The notes under the pieces: generated by a model | Told to the model about the DNA's origin: nothing | Database searches by the model: none | Seen by the model: the letters and a program-made list of their open reading frames with translations, nothing else | Shown: piece by piece, positions 1 through 5,144 of the stretch | How positions within the stretch are numbered: position 1 is the first letter of the stretch | How the letters are laid out: the number at the start of each line of letters is the position of its first letter | Source: Candidatus Bathyarchaeota archaeon | GTDB taxonomy: Archaea > Thermoproteota > Bathyarchaeia > Bathyarchaeales > Bathyarchaeaceae | Direction of reading: 5' to 3' | DNA length: 5,523 nucleotides | NCBI GenBank assembly: GCA_030669695.1 | Contig: DAOVDC010000055.1 | Location: 1 to 5,523, forward strand | Position numbers and translations under genes: made by a program

Positions 1-4
1 AAAG

Positions 5-1183
5 GTGAACAAGAAAAAGTTGTTTGTCCGTGAAATATTCAGGGTTTTGTATTCTCCACTTGAGGCATTTAAAGAAATCGTTAAGAAACCTGACGTTAAG
101 GGCCCTATGCTAATTTTGTTGATCACTGTGCTTGTCACAGCGGGGGCACAATATATTAGTGCCTCAAAGACATTTTTTGAAAATCCGACGCCTGAGGCAG
201 ATTCATGGACCGAATCAACTTCACTTTGGATTTCTAACGGAATGTTATTGAATGACACAGATCGTATAGTTGGAAATTATAGTGTGAAATCTTTCTCTTC
301 CAATGACGCATGTATCTGGATGAAATTTACCGAAATAGGACCGTTTGACTGTTCAGGAGACTCGGGTTACAGAGGTTTGTCTTTTCGAATTAAATGGATA
401 CATCAAAACGAGAAGCCTCCGAGTTCTAACGCAACATTACAATTATTTTCTTACGAGGAAAATCGTTACTTCCGATATGATCTAAGCAATAATATTACAA
501 GTTCTAGTAATGAATGGGCGAATCTAACAGCTAATGTTGGTCCAAGGCAAGGTTGGGTTTCTGTTAATTCTCCAGACTGGAAAAACATAACAGGATTAGA
601 ATTTCGATTAGCTTGGTTGCCTTCTGACGCCGCAAATTTAACAATGAAAGTCGATGATTTGTATTTTGGAGAATATGTTTCCCCTCTCGCTTCAGGCTTT
701 TTCACTGGATGGTTGGTTAGTTCTTTAATGGGCTCGGCTACTGATTTCATCGTCAGATGGATTCTATATGCTGGCCTTCTATTATTGACGATTAAGATAT
801 TTGGTGGCGAAACTGGCTCATGGAGTGTGTTATTCAATGTTGTTGGATACGTGTTTGCCGTCACAATGGTTTACATCGCAATTGATGCGCTTCTAATCAA
901 TATGCTTTCATCACTTAGTTTTCCACTAAAAGCGTGGAGTCCGGTTGCAGGAGAGGAGGAAATTGGACTTGCGTTGTGGAATCAGATTATCCAAGATAAT
1001 TGGGGTACTACCTTAGTGTACAATCTACGTTATTACCTCCCGTTCACGGTCCATGCATGGACGGCAGCACTCGGCACCATCGCGTTACATTTCGCACGTG
1101 AATTTACGTGGAAGAAAGCGGTGGCTATCTCTGTTATGGCATATATCATGCTCATCCCCTTGAAGGCACTTATACCAATTTAG
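5..1183 (+). CDS. Yip1-like multi-span membrane protein with inserted carbohydrate-binding-like ectodomain
   Basis: Residues 8-30 (FVREIFRVLYSPLEAFKEI) have the look of a Yip1-domain N-terminus, a cytoplasmic segment preceding the first helix (about 33-53). Residues about 58-225 are hydrophilic and end in a W-x-x-I-T-G-x-E-F pattern (192-200) and a V-D-D-L-Y-F-G motif (216-222), as in jelly-roll carbohydrate-binding-like domains. Four or five hydrophobic segments follow (about 230-266, 274-302, 346-364, 371-390), including the Yip1-like stretch around IKIFGGETGSWSVLFNVVGY (263-282). All seven N-X-S/T sequons lie in the ectodomain (N83, N91, N142, N163, N173, N194, N211), which fits an exposed, glycosylated face. 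The GTG at 5 is a provisional start: the frame is open to the window edge, and a TTG at 20 sits behind an AGGTGA at 3-8. Yip1 proteins act in membrane trafficking in eukaryotes; the archaeal role is unknown. The ectodomain assignment is from pattern only. Confidence 0.75.
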   Translation: MNKKKLFVREIFRVLYSPLEAFKEIVKKPDVKGPMLILLITVLVTAGAQYISASKTFFENPTPEADSWTESTSLWISNGMLLNDTDRIVGNYSVKSFSSNDACIWMKFTEIGPFDCSGDSGYRGLSFRIKWIHQNEKPPSSNATLQLFSYEENRYFRYDLSNNITSSSNEWANLTANVGPRQGWVSVNSPDWKNITGLEFRLAWLPSDAANLTMKVDDLYFGEYVSPLASGFFTGWLVSSLMGSATDFIVRWILYAGLLLLTIKIFGGETGSWSVLFNVVGYVFAVTMVYIAIDALLINMLSSLSFPLKAWSPVAGEEEIGLALWNQIIQDNWGTTLVYNLRYYLPFTVHAWTAALGTIALHFAREFTWKKAVAISVMAYIMLIPLKALIPI

Positions 1184-1207
1184 CGAATGGCCATTTCTTG
1201 TCTAATG

Positions 1208-1975
1208 TTAACTGGAACTTGAAGCCTTTGCTTTGTCCCATGCTTTGGTTATCTCTTTCAGAAATGTGGGCTGCAGGGTGAAAATGTCTTTGGGGTTTTT
1301 GAAGTAAAGATAGAACATATAGTGTCTTTCCAGCCTCATCAGCTTAGTCATCCCGTACTCAGGTTTTCTCGGAAGCTTTTCCTCGTATCGTTTAATTACC
1401 TTGTCAAAGGTTTTTTCCAGTTTATTCGTCGGCAAAGAGTGGTCAAAGCTTAGTTCAAAACTGTAGCAGTAGAGACGAGACTTTCCACTTTTATACCGAT
1501 AATTGATGATGTCTTGATCCAAGATTTTCTGGTTAGTCATAGAGACCGTCGTATTTCCAGGCGTCAAAATCTTTGTGTAATTAATTGTTATTTCTTTGAC
1601 GATGCCTTCAGTACCAGCTATGGAAACGTAGTCTTGCACTCGAAACGGTCGCGCAATGAGTATGTATAAACCTGCAATAAAGTTTCCAAGCGTTTTGGTT
1701 GAGGAGAAGCCAATCGCTGCGCCTCCGAGCGCTGAAATCGCCGTGAACCACTCAGTGGACAACCCTCCAACCCTGAAAAGCGTGATGACTGCGCCTACTA
1801 TGATCAGAAACCGAGCGATCAATACCAAGCCGTTTCCAACTTCTGGCGGCAACTCTCTCCGCTTAGAAAAACGTTTCAAATACCTTGTGGCAACACGCTC
1901 CGAAATCGCTGCAACAATAATGGTGATAGCAATTTCAAGAATGGTTGAGTATGGATATGGGATTTCAGGAATCAT
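1208..1975 (-). CDS. Small-conductance mechanosensitive channel, MscS family
   Basis: This 255-residue protein is a compact MscS-type channel, which in the family opens under membrane tension to release solutes on hypo-osmotic shock. Two hydrophobic helices (about 11-29 and 47-68) precede the pore helix (75-106). The pore helix has the Gly/Ala-rich packing face ALGGAAIGFSS (82-92) followed by GNFIAGLYILIARPFRVQDYV (97-117), the family's most conserved stretch. A beta domain follows (about 112-158, including G-I-V-K-E-I at 124-129), then a C-terminal alpha/beta vestibule domain (about 165-245). MTNQKI at 146-151 replaces the usual IPN-type turn. The ATG at 1975 is preceded by GGAG 12 nt upstream and by a TATA box about 38 nt upstream. 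The gene converges on the upstream membrane-protein gene with 24 nt between stops. The family call is firm; ion selectivity cannot be read from sequence. Confidence 0.93.
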   Translation of the reverse strand: MIPEIPYPYSTILEIAITIIVAAISERVATRYLKRFSKRRELPPEVGNGLVLIARFLIIVGAVITLFRVGGLSTEWFTAISALGGAAIGFSSTKTLGNFIAGLYILIARPFRVQDYVSIAGTEGIVKEITINYTKILTPGNTTVSMTNQKILDQDIINYRYKSGKSRLYCYSFELSFDHSLPTNKLEKTFDKVIKRYEEKLPRKPEYGMTKLMRLERHYMFYLYFKNPKDIFTLQPTFLKEITKAWDKAKASSSS

Positions 1976-2007
1976 ATTCTCATCTCTCTCCGAGTTTTAG
2001 GCAGCAT

Positions 2008-2023
2008 CTTTTATAAAATTTAC
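2008..2023 (-). promoter_or_regulatory. BRE/TATA promoter of the MscS gene
   Basis: Read on the minus strand, this is GTAAATTTTATAAAAG: an A-rich BRE-like element followed by a TATA box. The TATA centre is about 38 nt from the ATG at 1975, so transcription should begin around 1986-1990 and leave a very short leader that includes the GGAG at 1988-1991. A second AT-rich candidate lies at about 2041-2050 but is further away. Confidence 0.6.
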
Positions 2024-2084
2024 ATTAGATCGTTAACCAATAAAAATATAGTTTCGTTGTTTGCCACAAGAACCAGATGTGCTA

Positions 2085-2105
2085 GGTTTACTTTTTCATT
2101 AAACC
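2085..2105. repeat. Short inverted repeat in divergent promoter region
   Basis: GGTTTA at 2085-2090 is matched by TAAACC at 2100-2105 across a 9-nt AT-rich spacer. It lies between the two divergent promoters. It could be a weak operator or a short hairpin, but 6-bp arms can arise by chance. Confidence 0.3.
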
Positions 2106-2232
2106 ATGTTAGATCCTAGACCTAAGTATACGTGTCTCTATCTCTTTATGTGAGTCCTTGCTTGTTTAGTTCACGTGCGTCTTTTAATCTAGCCTGCCTA
2201 CCACTGCTTCCAATCTACGAAATCTCCGCATG

Positions 2233-2246
2233 ACAAAACTTATATT
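2233..2246 (+). promoter_or_regulatory. Putative BRE/TATA promoter of the TRAM-SSB-TRAM operon
   Basis: ACAAAACTTATATT combines an A-rich BRE-like stretch with a TATA-like octamer (2239-2246). The expected transcription start is near 2268, about 97 nt before the first TRAM start codon, which implies an unusually long 5' leader for an archaeal gene. No better TATA box lies closer to the gene. Confidence 0.45.
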
Positions 2247-2271
2247 CAACATCAATGATCCTTCATCTTCA

Positions 2272-2315
2272 CCGGCATACCGGAACGGAGCTACGCTAGA
2301 AGTCGTTTTATCGAC
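2272..2315 (+). promoter_or_regulatory. Two small dyads in the presumed 5' leader of the operon
   Basis: CCGG-CATA-CCGG (2272-2283) and GTCG-TTTTAT-CGAC (2302-2315) can each form a 4-bp hairpin just downstream of the predicted transcription start. The stems are short and the structure is only suggestive. A structured leader would suit autoregulation by the RNA-binding TRAM proteins encoded downstream, which is an inference. Confidence 0.25.
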
Positions 2316-2366
2316 AATGCAGTTCTGTCTGGATGGCTGGTTCCGCGATAAGGGACGAAAGAACAG

Positions 2367-2660
2367 ATGCCGAGAAGGCTTTCAGAAAAACCAAGGCACG
2401 TAAGACCGAGACGTAAACATAAGAGAGAACGGAAGTTCAATGCTATACCTTTTCAACCAGTTCCAGTTAGGAAAGGGCAAGAAATCGATGTGGTCATAAA
2501 TGACATTGGCACAAGAGGCGATGGAATAGCGAGAATACAGAACTTTTTAATATTTGTACCTCAAGTCAAGGTTGGGGAGCGTCTGAAGGTGAAAATCGTG
2601 AGTGTTGGGAAAAAATTTGCCATCGCGGAAAAAATAAGCAGACAGGAGGAAACGTTTTGA
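2367..2660 (+). CDS. TRAM-domain RNA-binding protein with basic N-terminal tail
   Basis: This 97-residue protein consists of a TRAM domain (about 33-90) behind a strongly basic tail (residues 3-23, including RPRRKHKRERK). The domain is recognised from VRKGQEIDVVINDIGTRGDG (34-53) followed by I-A-R-I, F-V-P, V-G-E and F-A-I-A-E, the usual order of beta-barrel strands and turns. TRAM is a small OB-like barrel found in TrmA-type and MiaB-type RNA-modifying enzymes, and archaea also have stand-alone versions thought to act as cold-shock-like RNA chaperones. The ATG at 2367 has only a weak upstream AGGGA (2351-2355). Its TGA overlaps the next gene's TTG by 4 nt, so it is the first gene of a coupled operon. 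The RNA-binding role is a family inference; targets are unknown. Confidence 0.85.
   Translation: MPRRLSEKPRHVRPRRKHKRERKFNAIPFQPVPVRKGQEIDVVINDIGTRGDGIARIQNFLIFVPQVKVGERLKVKIVSVGKKFAIAEKISRQEETF
2644..2650 (+). promoter_or_regulatory. Ribosome binding site of the SSB gene
   Basis: AGGAGGA lies inside the end of the first TRAM gene, 6 nt before the TTG at 2657. This near-perfect match to the archaeal anti-SD sequence fixes the non-ATG start and supports translational coupling through the TTGA stop/start overlap. Confidence 0.8.
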
Positions 2661-2947
2661 AAATTAAAGAGTTGAGAAATGGAATGAAGAAAGTAAATGT
2701 CGTAGCAAAGGTGACCGAAAAATCAGATACTCGCGAAGTTCAGTCAAGGTACAAAAACGAGACATACCAAGTTGCGGACGCCCTCGTTAGCGATGACACT
2801 GGTACAATAAAGCTAACCCTGTGGAATGAACAAATCGATCAAGTTAACGTTGACGACACAGTCAAGATTGAAAACGGATATATTACTTCGTTCAGAGGAG
2901 AGATCCAACTAAACGTAGGGAAATACGGAACCCTAAACGTCACATAG
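2657..2947 (+). CDS. ssb: Single OB-fold ssDNA-binding protein, Sulfolobus SSB type, without C-terminal tail
   Basis: The 96 residues match the OB core of Sulfolobus-type SSB throughout: VNVVAKVTEKSDTREV (13-28), D-A-L-V-S-D-D-T-G-T-I-K-L-T-L-W (41-56) and K-I-E-N-G-Y-I-T-S-F-R-G-E-I-Q-L-N-V-G (70-88). In Sulfolobus SSB, DNA is stacked by W56, W75 and F79. Here the same positions hold W56, Y75 and F79, so the binding face is kept with one conservative change. The protein should bind single-stranded DNA (possibly RNA) during replication and repair. The Sulfolobus protein continues into a Gly/Arg-rich and acidic C-terminal tail used for partner contacts; here the protein stops at the end of the barrel. 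It starts at TTG with an AGGAGGA site and overlaps the upstream TRAM stop by 4 nt. Confidence 0.88.
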   Translation: MKIKELRNGMKKVNVVAKVTEKSDTREVQSRYKNETYQVADALVSDDTGTIKLTLWNEQIDQVNVDDTVKIENGYITSFRGEIQLNVGKYGTLNVT

Positions 2948-2995
2948 GTCAACATCAGTTTCTTCAAAATGAATAACTTAGTTCAGAAATAAGCA

Positions 2996-3002
2996 GAGGT
3001 GA
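2996..3002 (+). promoter_or_regulatory. Ribosome binding site deciding the start of the second TRAM gene
   Basis: GAGGTGA is followed by 5 nt and then the ATG at 3008. The GTG at 2999 lies within this motif, so it is better read as part of the Shine-Dalgarno sequence than as the start codon. Confidence 0.7.
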
Positions 3003-3007
3003 AAACG

Positions 3008-3301
3008 ATGAGTTATGAAAGAGGCGAGCGCAGAGGATTTGCCCCACGATTTCCCCCAAAACCCGTTGAGGTGGGAAAAGAATACGATGTGGAAATTGAA
3101 GAGACCAGCCGTCGAGGCGAAGGCGTTGCGCGAATCAAGGGACTCGTATGCTTCGTTTCAAATGCCAAACCCGGTGAGCATGTGCGGATAAAGATAACGA
3201 AGATAAGTCGAAGATTCGCTGAAGCAGAAGTGGTTGGAAAAGCGGAGGAAAAAGTGGAAGCGGAAACAGTAGTGGAAGCAAAGGAAGGCGAAACTGAGTA
3301 A
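3008..3301 (+). CDS. TRAM-domain RNA-binding protein with acidic C-terminal tail
   Basis: The protein has 97 residues from the ATG at 3008; an in-frame GTG at 2999 would add three residues but overlaps the Shine-Dalgarno motif. After an Arg/Gly/Pro-rich lead (1-19, with RGERRGFAPR) comes a TRAM barrel (about 20-76): VEVGKEYDVEIEETSRRGEG (20-39), then V-A-R-I, F-V, K-P-G-E and F-A-E-A-E. The last 20 or so residues are Glu-rich, with the opposite charge to the basic tail of the first TRAM protein. It lies 60 nt after the SSB stop, probably in the same transcript. An RNA-chaperone role is inferred from stand-alone archaeal TRAM proteins. Alternatively it could bind SSB or the ribosome through the acidic tail, for which there is no direct evidence here. 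Confidence 0.85.
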   Translation: MSYERGERRGFAPRFPPKPVEVGKEYDVEIEETSRRGEGVARIKGLVCFVSNAKPGEHVRIKITKISRRFAEAEVVGKAEEKVEAETVVEAKEGETE

Positions 3302-3338
3302 CCTGGAATCTTTGTGCGTCAAGTTCTTTGAGAGTAGT

Positions 3339-3363
3339 CTGAAGGGCTTTAGGATTTTTTCAG
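3339..3363 (+). terminator. Putative oligo-T terminator of the TRAM-SSB-TRAM operon
   Basis: A T6 run (3355-3360) lies 54 nt after the second TRAM stop. It sits within a weak dyad CTGAA (3339-3343) / TTCAG (3359-3363) with a 15-nt loop. Archaeal termination mainly needs the T-run, so this is a plausible end of the rightward operon before the convergent FEN1 gene. Confidence 0.4.
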
Positions 3364-3415
3364 TCGGTTTGGTCCTACCGTTCAGAGGTTTGGGAGTAAA
3401 TGACGGTTATGTCTC

Positions 3416-3420
3416 AAAAA
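3416..3420 (-). terminator. Possible T5 terminator just after FEN1
   Basis: The minus strand reads T5 two nucleotides after the FEN1 stop codon. A weak imperfect dyad (ACCGTTCA near 3377-3384 against TGACGGT near 3401-3407, plus-strand reading) lies beyond it. Support is slight. Confidence 0.3.
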
Positions 3421-3422
3421 TA

Positions 3423-4460
3423 CTAATTAGGCATAGTGGCCCATTTTTTTAAGCTGGTTTGTTTTTTGGTTGAGTAAAACTTCTTCATTCTTTGAACAAC
3501 AGTTTCTACACGTTTTTTAGAAAAATCTCGTTGGTTACAGAGAAATTGATAGAGTTTCTTTTCGTCGAGTTTTCCATATTTAAGAGTGTAGTCGGATGTG
3601 ATGTTGGGTTTTAGGAAGATTTTTCGAACTTCATTGTAGTGTTCAGGGACCTTTGACCTAACGTTGCTGGGTAGTTTCTCTATGTTGCCATGTTTCTTCA
3701 ATAGTTTTAAGGCTGTTTTGGGGCCTATGCCTTTCACTCCATTGTTAAAGTCGTTTCCAATCAAGATTGCTAGGTCTATGAGTTGTTTATGAGTGAGTTC
3801 ATGATATGAAAGGAGGTTCTTCAAGTTGATGAGTTCTGGTTTCAATGGTCGAGAAACTCCCTTGCTGGGGAGAAACTCTTTTCCCGAGATTGTGAGATAT
3901 CTTAAGAGGCGGGGTGATCCGAAAAGGAGAGCGTCGTAGTCACGACTGCTTGAAGCCCAAACGTCTCCTTTTGCAGCCATGTAGGATGTCTGAGCTTCGG
4001 CCTCGCTGGGTGCTTGAACAAAAGGTATTCCGAGGAGTTTGAGGAGTTGTTTTGCGTCGTCAATTAATGGTTTTGTTAAGCGGCTTGTCATAACTGCTTT
4101 GGAGAAGGCTGTGGCGTAGTCTTTAGTTTCGAGTGCTTTTTTCCATTCTTTTGTAGCCTTTTCTCGGAGTTTTCGTCTCTTTAGGATTTCTTGTTTTTTG
4201 AGTGGTGGAGGTTTTCCGTCGAAAACAAAGATTAGGTTGATTCCGTAATTGTGTATTAGGCGTGTGGAGCGGAACATGAGTCCTGTGAGGTGGGAGGTGA
4301 TGTGTCCGTTTGAGTCTTTTAGGGGTGTTCCGTCTGGTGTTCGAATTAACGATAAGAATTGATATAGTGTGTTGTTGGCGTCTACTGCAAGGTTTTTGCC
4401 TCTGAGGTCTTCTAAACGTATTGTTTTTTTGATTATGATGGGTGTGAGGTTGACTCCCAA
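3423..4460 (-). CDS. fen: Flap endonuclease 1 (FEN1), structure-specific 5' nuclease
   Basis: FEN1 removes 5' flaps during Okazaki-fragment maturation and long-patch base excision repair, working with PCNA. The 345-residue length is normal. The protein begins MGV as in the family, the glycine being needed at the mature N-terminus. The N-region holds D27 (in V-D-A-N-N) and D81 (in F-V-F-D-G-K-P-P). The I-region holds E153 and E155 (A-P-S-E-A-E-A-Q), D174 and D176 (S-R-D-Y-D-A-L-L-F-G) and D237 (G-N-D-F-N). All seven metal-binding acids are therefore present. A helix-hairpin-helix follows at NGVKGIGPKTALKLL (240-254). The C-terminus has a PCNA-interacting motif, Q334-T-S-L337-K-K-W340-A341, in which Ala replaces the usual final aromatic. 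The start is TTG, forced by an in-frame TAG four codons upstream. A TATA box about 27 nt upstream suggests a leaderless or near-leaderless transcript. Confidence 0.96.
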   Translation of the reverse strand: MGVNLTPIIIKKTIRLEDLRGKNLAVDANNTLYQFLSLIRTPDGTPLKDSNGHITSHLTGLMFRSTRLIHNYGINLIFVFDGKPPPLKKQEILKRRKLREKATKEWKKALETKDYATAFSKAVMTSRLTKPLIDDAKQLLKLLGIPFVQAPSEAEAQTSYMAAKGDVWASSSRDYDALLFGSPRLLRYLTISGKEFLPSKGVSRPLKPELINLKNLLSYHELTHKQLIDLAILIGNDFNNGVKGIGPKTALKLLKKHGNIEKLPSNVRSKVPEHYNEVRKIFLKPNITSDYTLKYGKLDEKKLYQFLCNQRDFSKKRVETVVQRMKKFYSTKKQTSLKKWATMPN

Positions 4461-4482
4461 GTTGAAGCCCTAAGCATTCATT

Positions 4483-4490
4483 ATGTATAA
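4483..4490 (-). promoter_or_regulatory. TATA box of FEN1, implying a leaderless mRNA
   Basis: The minus strand reads TTATACAT, centred about 27 nt before the TTG start at 4460. That is the normal archaeal TATA-to-start-site distance, so transcription would begin at or beside the start codon. An A7 run lies upstream (plus-strand T7 at 4504-4510). An AGGG at about 4468-4471 (minus strand) would then not be transcribed, or would be only a weak Shine-Dalgarno site. Confidence 0.5.
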
Positions 4491-4545
4491 TGGGCGACAA
4501 TAATTTTTTTGTAGCTTGTAAAAGGAGAGCAGTTTCAGAACGTTA

Positions 4546-4872
4546 TTATTGTATCTTGGGTGTTAATGTTTTTCTGCTCATAAAAACAAGGCTGTCACGG
4601 GTTGCTGTTACTTCAAAGTTGTGTTGTTTGAAGAATGGAATGTTTGTGAATCCGGTGCATAGGGTTATCAGTTTTGTTTTGTCTCCGTTGAGGATTGCTT
4701 GCATGAGTGTGCTTCCGTAGCCTTTTCCGCGATGTTCAGGCTTTACGTAGATTTCGTGTAGTCTGACTTCTTCAGTGGTTTCTGAGGTTATTGCTCGACC
4801 TAGCATACAATCTAGCTTGTCTACAAGTCGGTAGAGCGTTTGGTGTCCACATGGTTCCTTGACAATCTGCAT
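4546..4872 (-). CDS. Short GNAT-family N-acetyltransferase
   Basis: From the ATG at 4872 the protein has 108 residues. Motif A is clear: L-H-E-I-Y-V-K-P-E-H-R-G-K-G-Y-G (38-53), where R48-G-K-G-Y-G53 is the pyrophosphate-binding Q/R-x-x-G-x-G/A loop for acetyl-CoA, followed by the helix S-T-L-M-Q-A-I-L. Motif B is suggested by I-P-F-F-K-Q-H-N-F-E-V (78-88). The usual GNAT has about 140-160 residues, so the N-terminal helices are reduced and the substrate site may be small or completed by a dimer. The substrate is unknown. The start is set by a GGAG 9 nt upstream; an earlier in-frame TTG at 4905 lacks such support. The gene lies 85 nt upstream of FEN1 on the same strand, but FEN1 has its own TATA box, so a shared operon is uncertain. 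Confidence 0.85.
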   Translation of the reverse strand: MQIVKEPCGHQTLYRLVDKLDCMLGRAITSETTEEVRLHEIYVKPEHRGKGYGSTLMQAILNGDKTKLITLCTGFTNIPFFKQHNFEVTATRDSLVFMSRKTLTPKIQ

Positions 4873-4881
4873 AGCGTAATT

Positions 4882-4885
4882 CTCC
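4882..4885 (-). promoter_or_regulatory. Ribosome binding site deciding the GNAT start
   Basis: The minus strand reads GAAAGGAGAA here (4880-4889). The GGAG core is 9 nt from the ATG at 4872. This favours the 108-residue product over a longer one from the TTG at 4905. Confidence 0.7.
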
Positions 4886-4920
4886 TTTCTGGAAGATTGC
4901 CACAAAAATACATTGCTATG

Positions 4921-4938
4921 TTATAAGCCTTTCTCTGA
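4921..4938 (-). promoter_or_regulatory. TATA promoter of the GNAT gene
   Basis: The minus strand reads a purine-rich GAGAAAGGC followed by TTATAA (4926-4921). The TATA centre is about 52 nt from the ATG, giving a predicted leader of about 26 nt that includes the GGAG site. The BRE match is only moderate. Confidence 0.5.
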
Positions 4939-4997
4939 AAAGTTGACTATTTTATTACGTTGTTTGTGTGTATCTCTCTCTTTAGACCCCCCCTATA

Positions 4998-5040
4998 TTT
5001 TTTTTAGTTTTTCGCAAAGCTTGTTTTTCGTTTGTTTTTT
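4998..5040 (+). repeat. Cluster of T-tracts with AAGCTTG direct repeat
   Basis: T-tracts of 8, 5, 5 and 6 nt lie at 4998-5005, 5008-5012, 5024-5028 and 5035-5040, just after a C7 run. AAGCTTG occurs at 5017-5023 and again at 5047-5053, 30 bp apart. The block is very AT-rich and should melt or bend easily. As a plus-strand signal it could end rightward transcription, but no rightward gene precedes it. Confidence 0.4.
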
Positions 5041-5063
5041 GAAATTAAGCTTGAAAACGGTTT

Positions 5064-5079
5064 ATTCCACGTCTGGAAT
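5064..5079. repeat. Inverted repeat ATTCCA-N4-TGGAAT
   Basis: ATTCCA (5064-5069) and TGGAAT (5074-5079) are exact inverted copies separated by CGTC. The right arm runs into the first GGAATTGACG that borders the phased A-tract array. A TTCCA/TGGAA dyad is reminiscent of archaeal origin recognition boxes, but the spacing differs from that consensus. Confidence 0.4.
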
Positions 5080-5144
5080 TGACGGGAAAAGGTGGGAAAA
5101 GGTCCAAAAAGGTTGCAAAAGGTTGAAAAAGGTGGGAATTGACG
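5075..5144. repeat. 10-bp-phased A-tract array flanked by GGAATTGACG repeats (predicted curved DNA)
   Basis: Five tandem decamers fitting (GGT/GAC)NNVAAAA occupy 5081-5130. Their A-tracts end at 5090, 5100, 5110, 5120 and 5130, a spacing of exactly 10 bp. AATT tracts ending at 5080 and 5140 continue the same phase on both sides, giving seven in-phase tracts. GGAATTGACG occurs at 5075-5084 and 5135-5144, 60 bp apart. A-tracts repeated once per helical turn are the established cause of intrinsic DNA curvature. Because the unit is 10 bp and not a multiple of three, selection on protein sequence does not explain it. On the minus strand the same tracts are U-runs about 240 nt after the YHS stop, so a multi-U terminator is the main alternative. 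Confidence 0.85.

Larger units (their letters stand above)
1976..2366. other. Divergent intergenic region between the MscS gene and the TRAM-SSB operon
   Basis: These 391 nt hold no convincing coding region or tRNA. They contain the leftward promoter of the MscS gene near 2008-2023, the rightward operon promoter near 2233-2246, a short inverted repeat at 2085-2105, and two small dyads in the presumed 5' leader (2272-2315). The centre, about 2110-2230, shows nothing recognisable. A 27-codon frame starting at an ATG near 2333 overlaps the first TRAM gene out of frame and is not supported. Confidence 0.6.

Noticed and set aside
466..864. 132-codon minus-strand open frame inside the Yip1-like gene
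   Set aside because: It lies fully antisense to a well-supported membrane protein and has no recognisable domain or promoter.
1656..2000. 114-codon plus-strand open frame opposite the MscS gene
   Set aside because: It is antisense to the strongly conserved MscS pore region; its low-complexity protein has no family features.
1976..2366. Search for a tRNA in the divergent region
   Set aside because: No T-loop (GGTTCRANTCC-like) sequence with a matching acceptor stem was found on either strand.
2333..2416. 27-codon frame overlapping the first TRAM gene
   Set aside because: It has no ribosome binding site or recognisable product and overlaps a supported gene in another frame.
4123..4500. 125-codon minus-strand frame overlapping the FEN1 start
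   Set aside because: It is a shifted reading of the FEN1 N-terminus, rich in His/Thr/Arg/Asn, whereas the FEN1 frame has all catalytic residues.
5081..5130. Phased decamers considered as a CRISPR array or telomere-like repeat
   Set aside because: The units are 10 bp with no spacers of 30-40 bp, and there is neither a cas gene nor a chromosome-end context.
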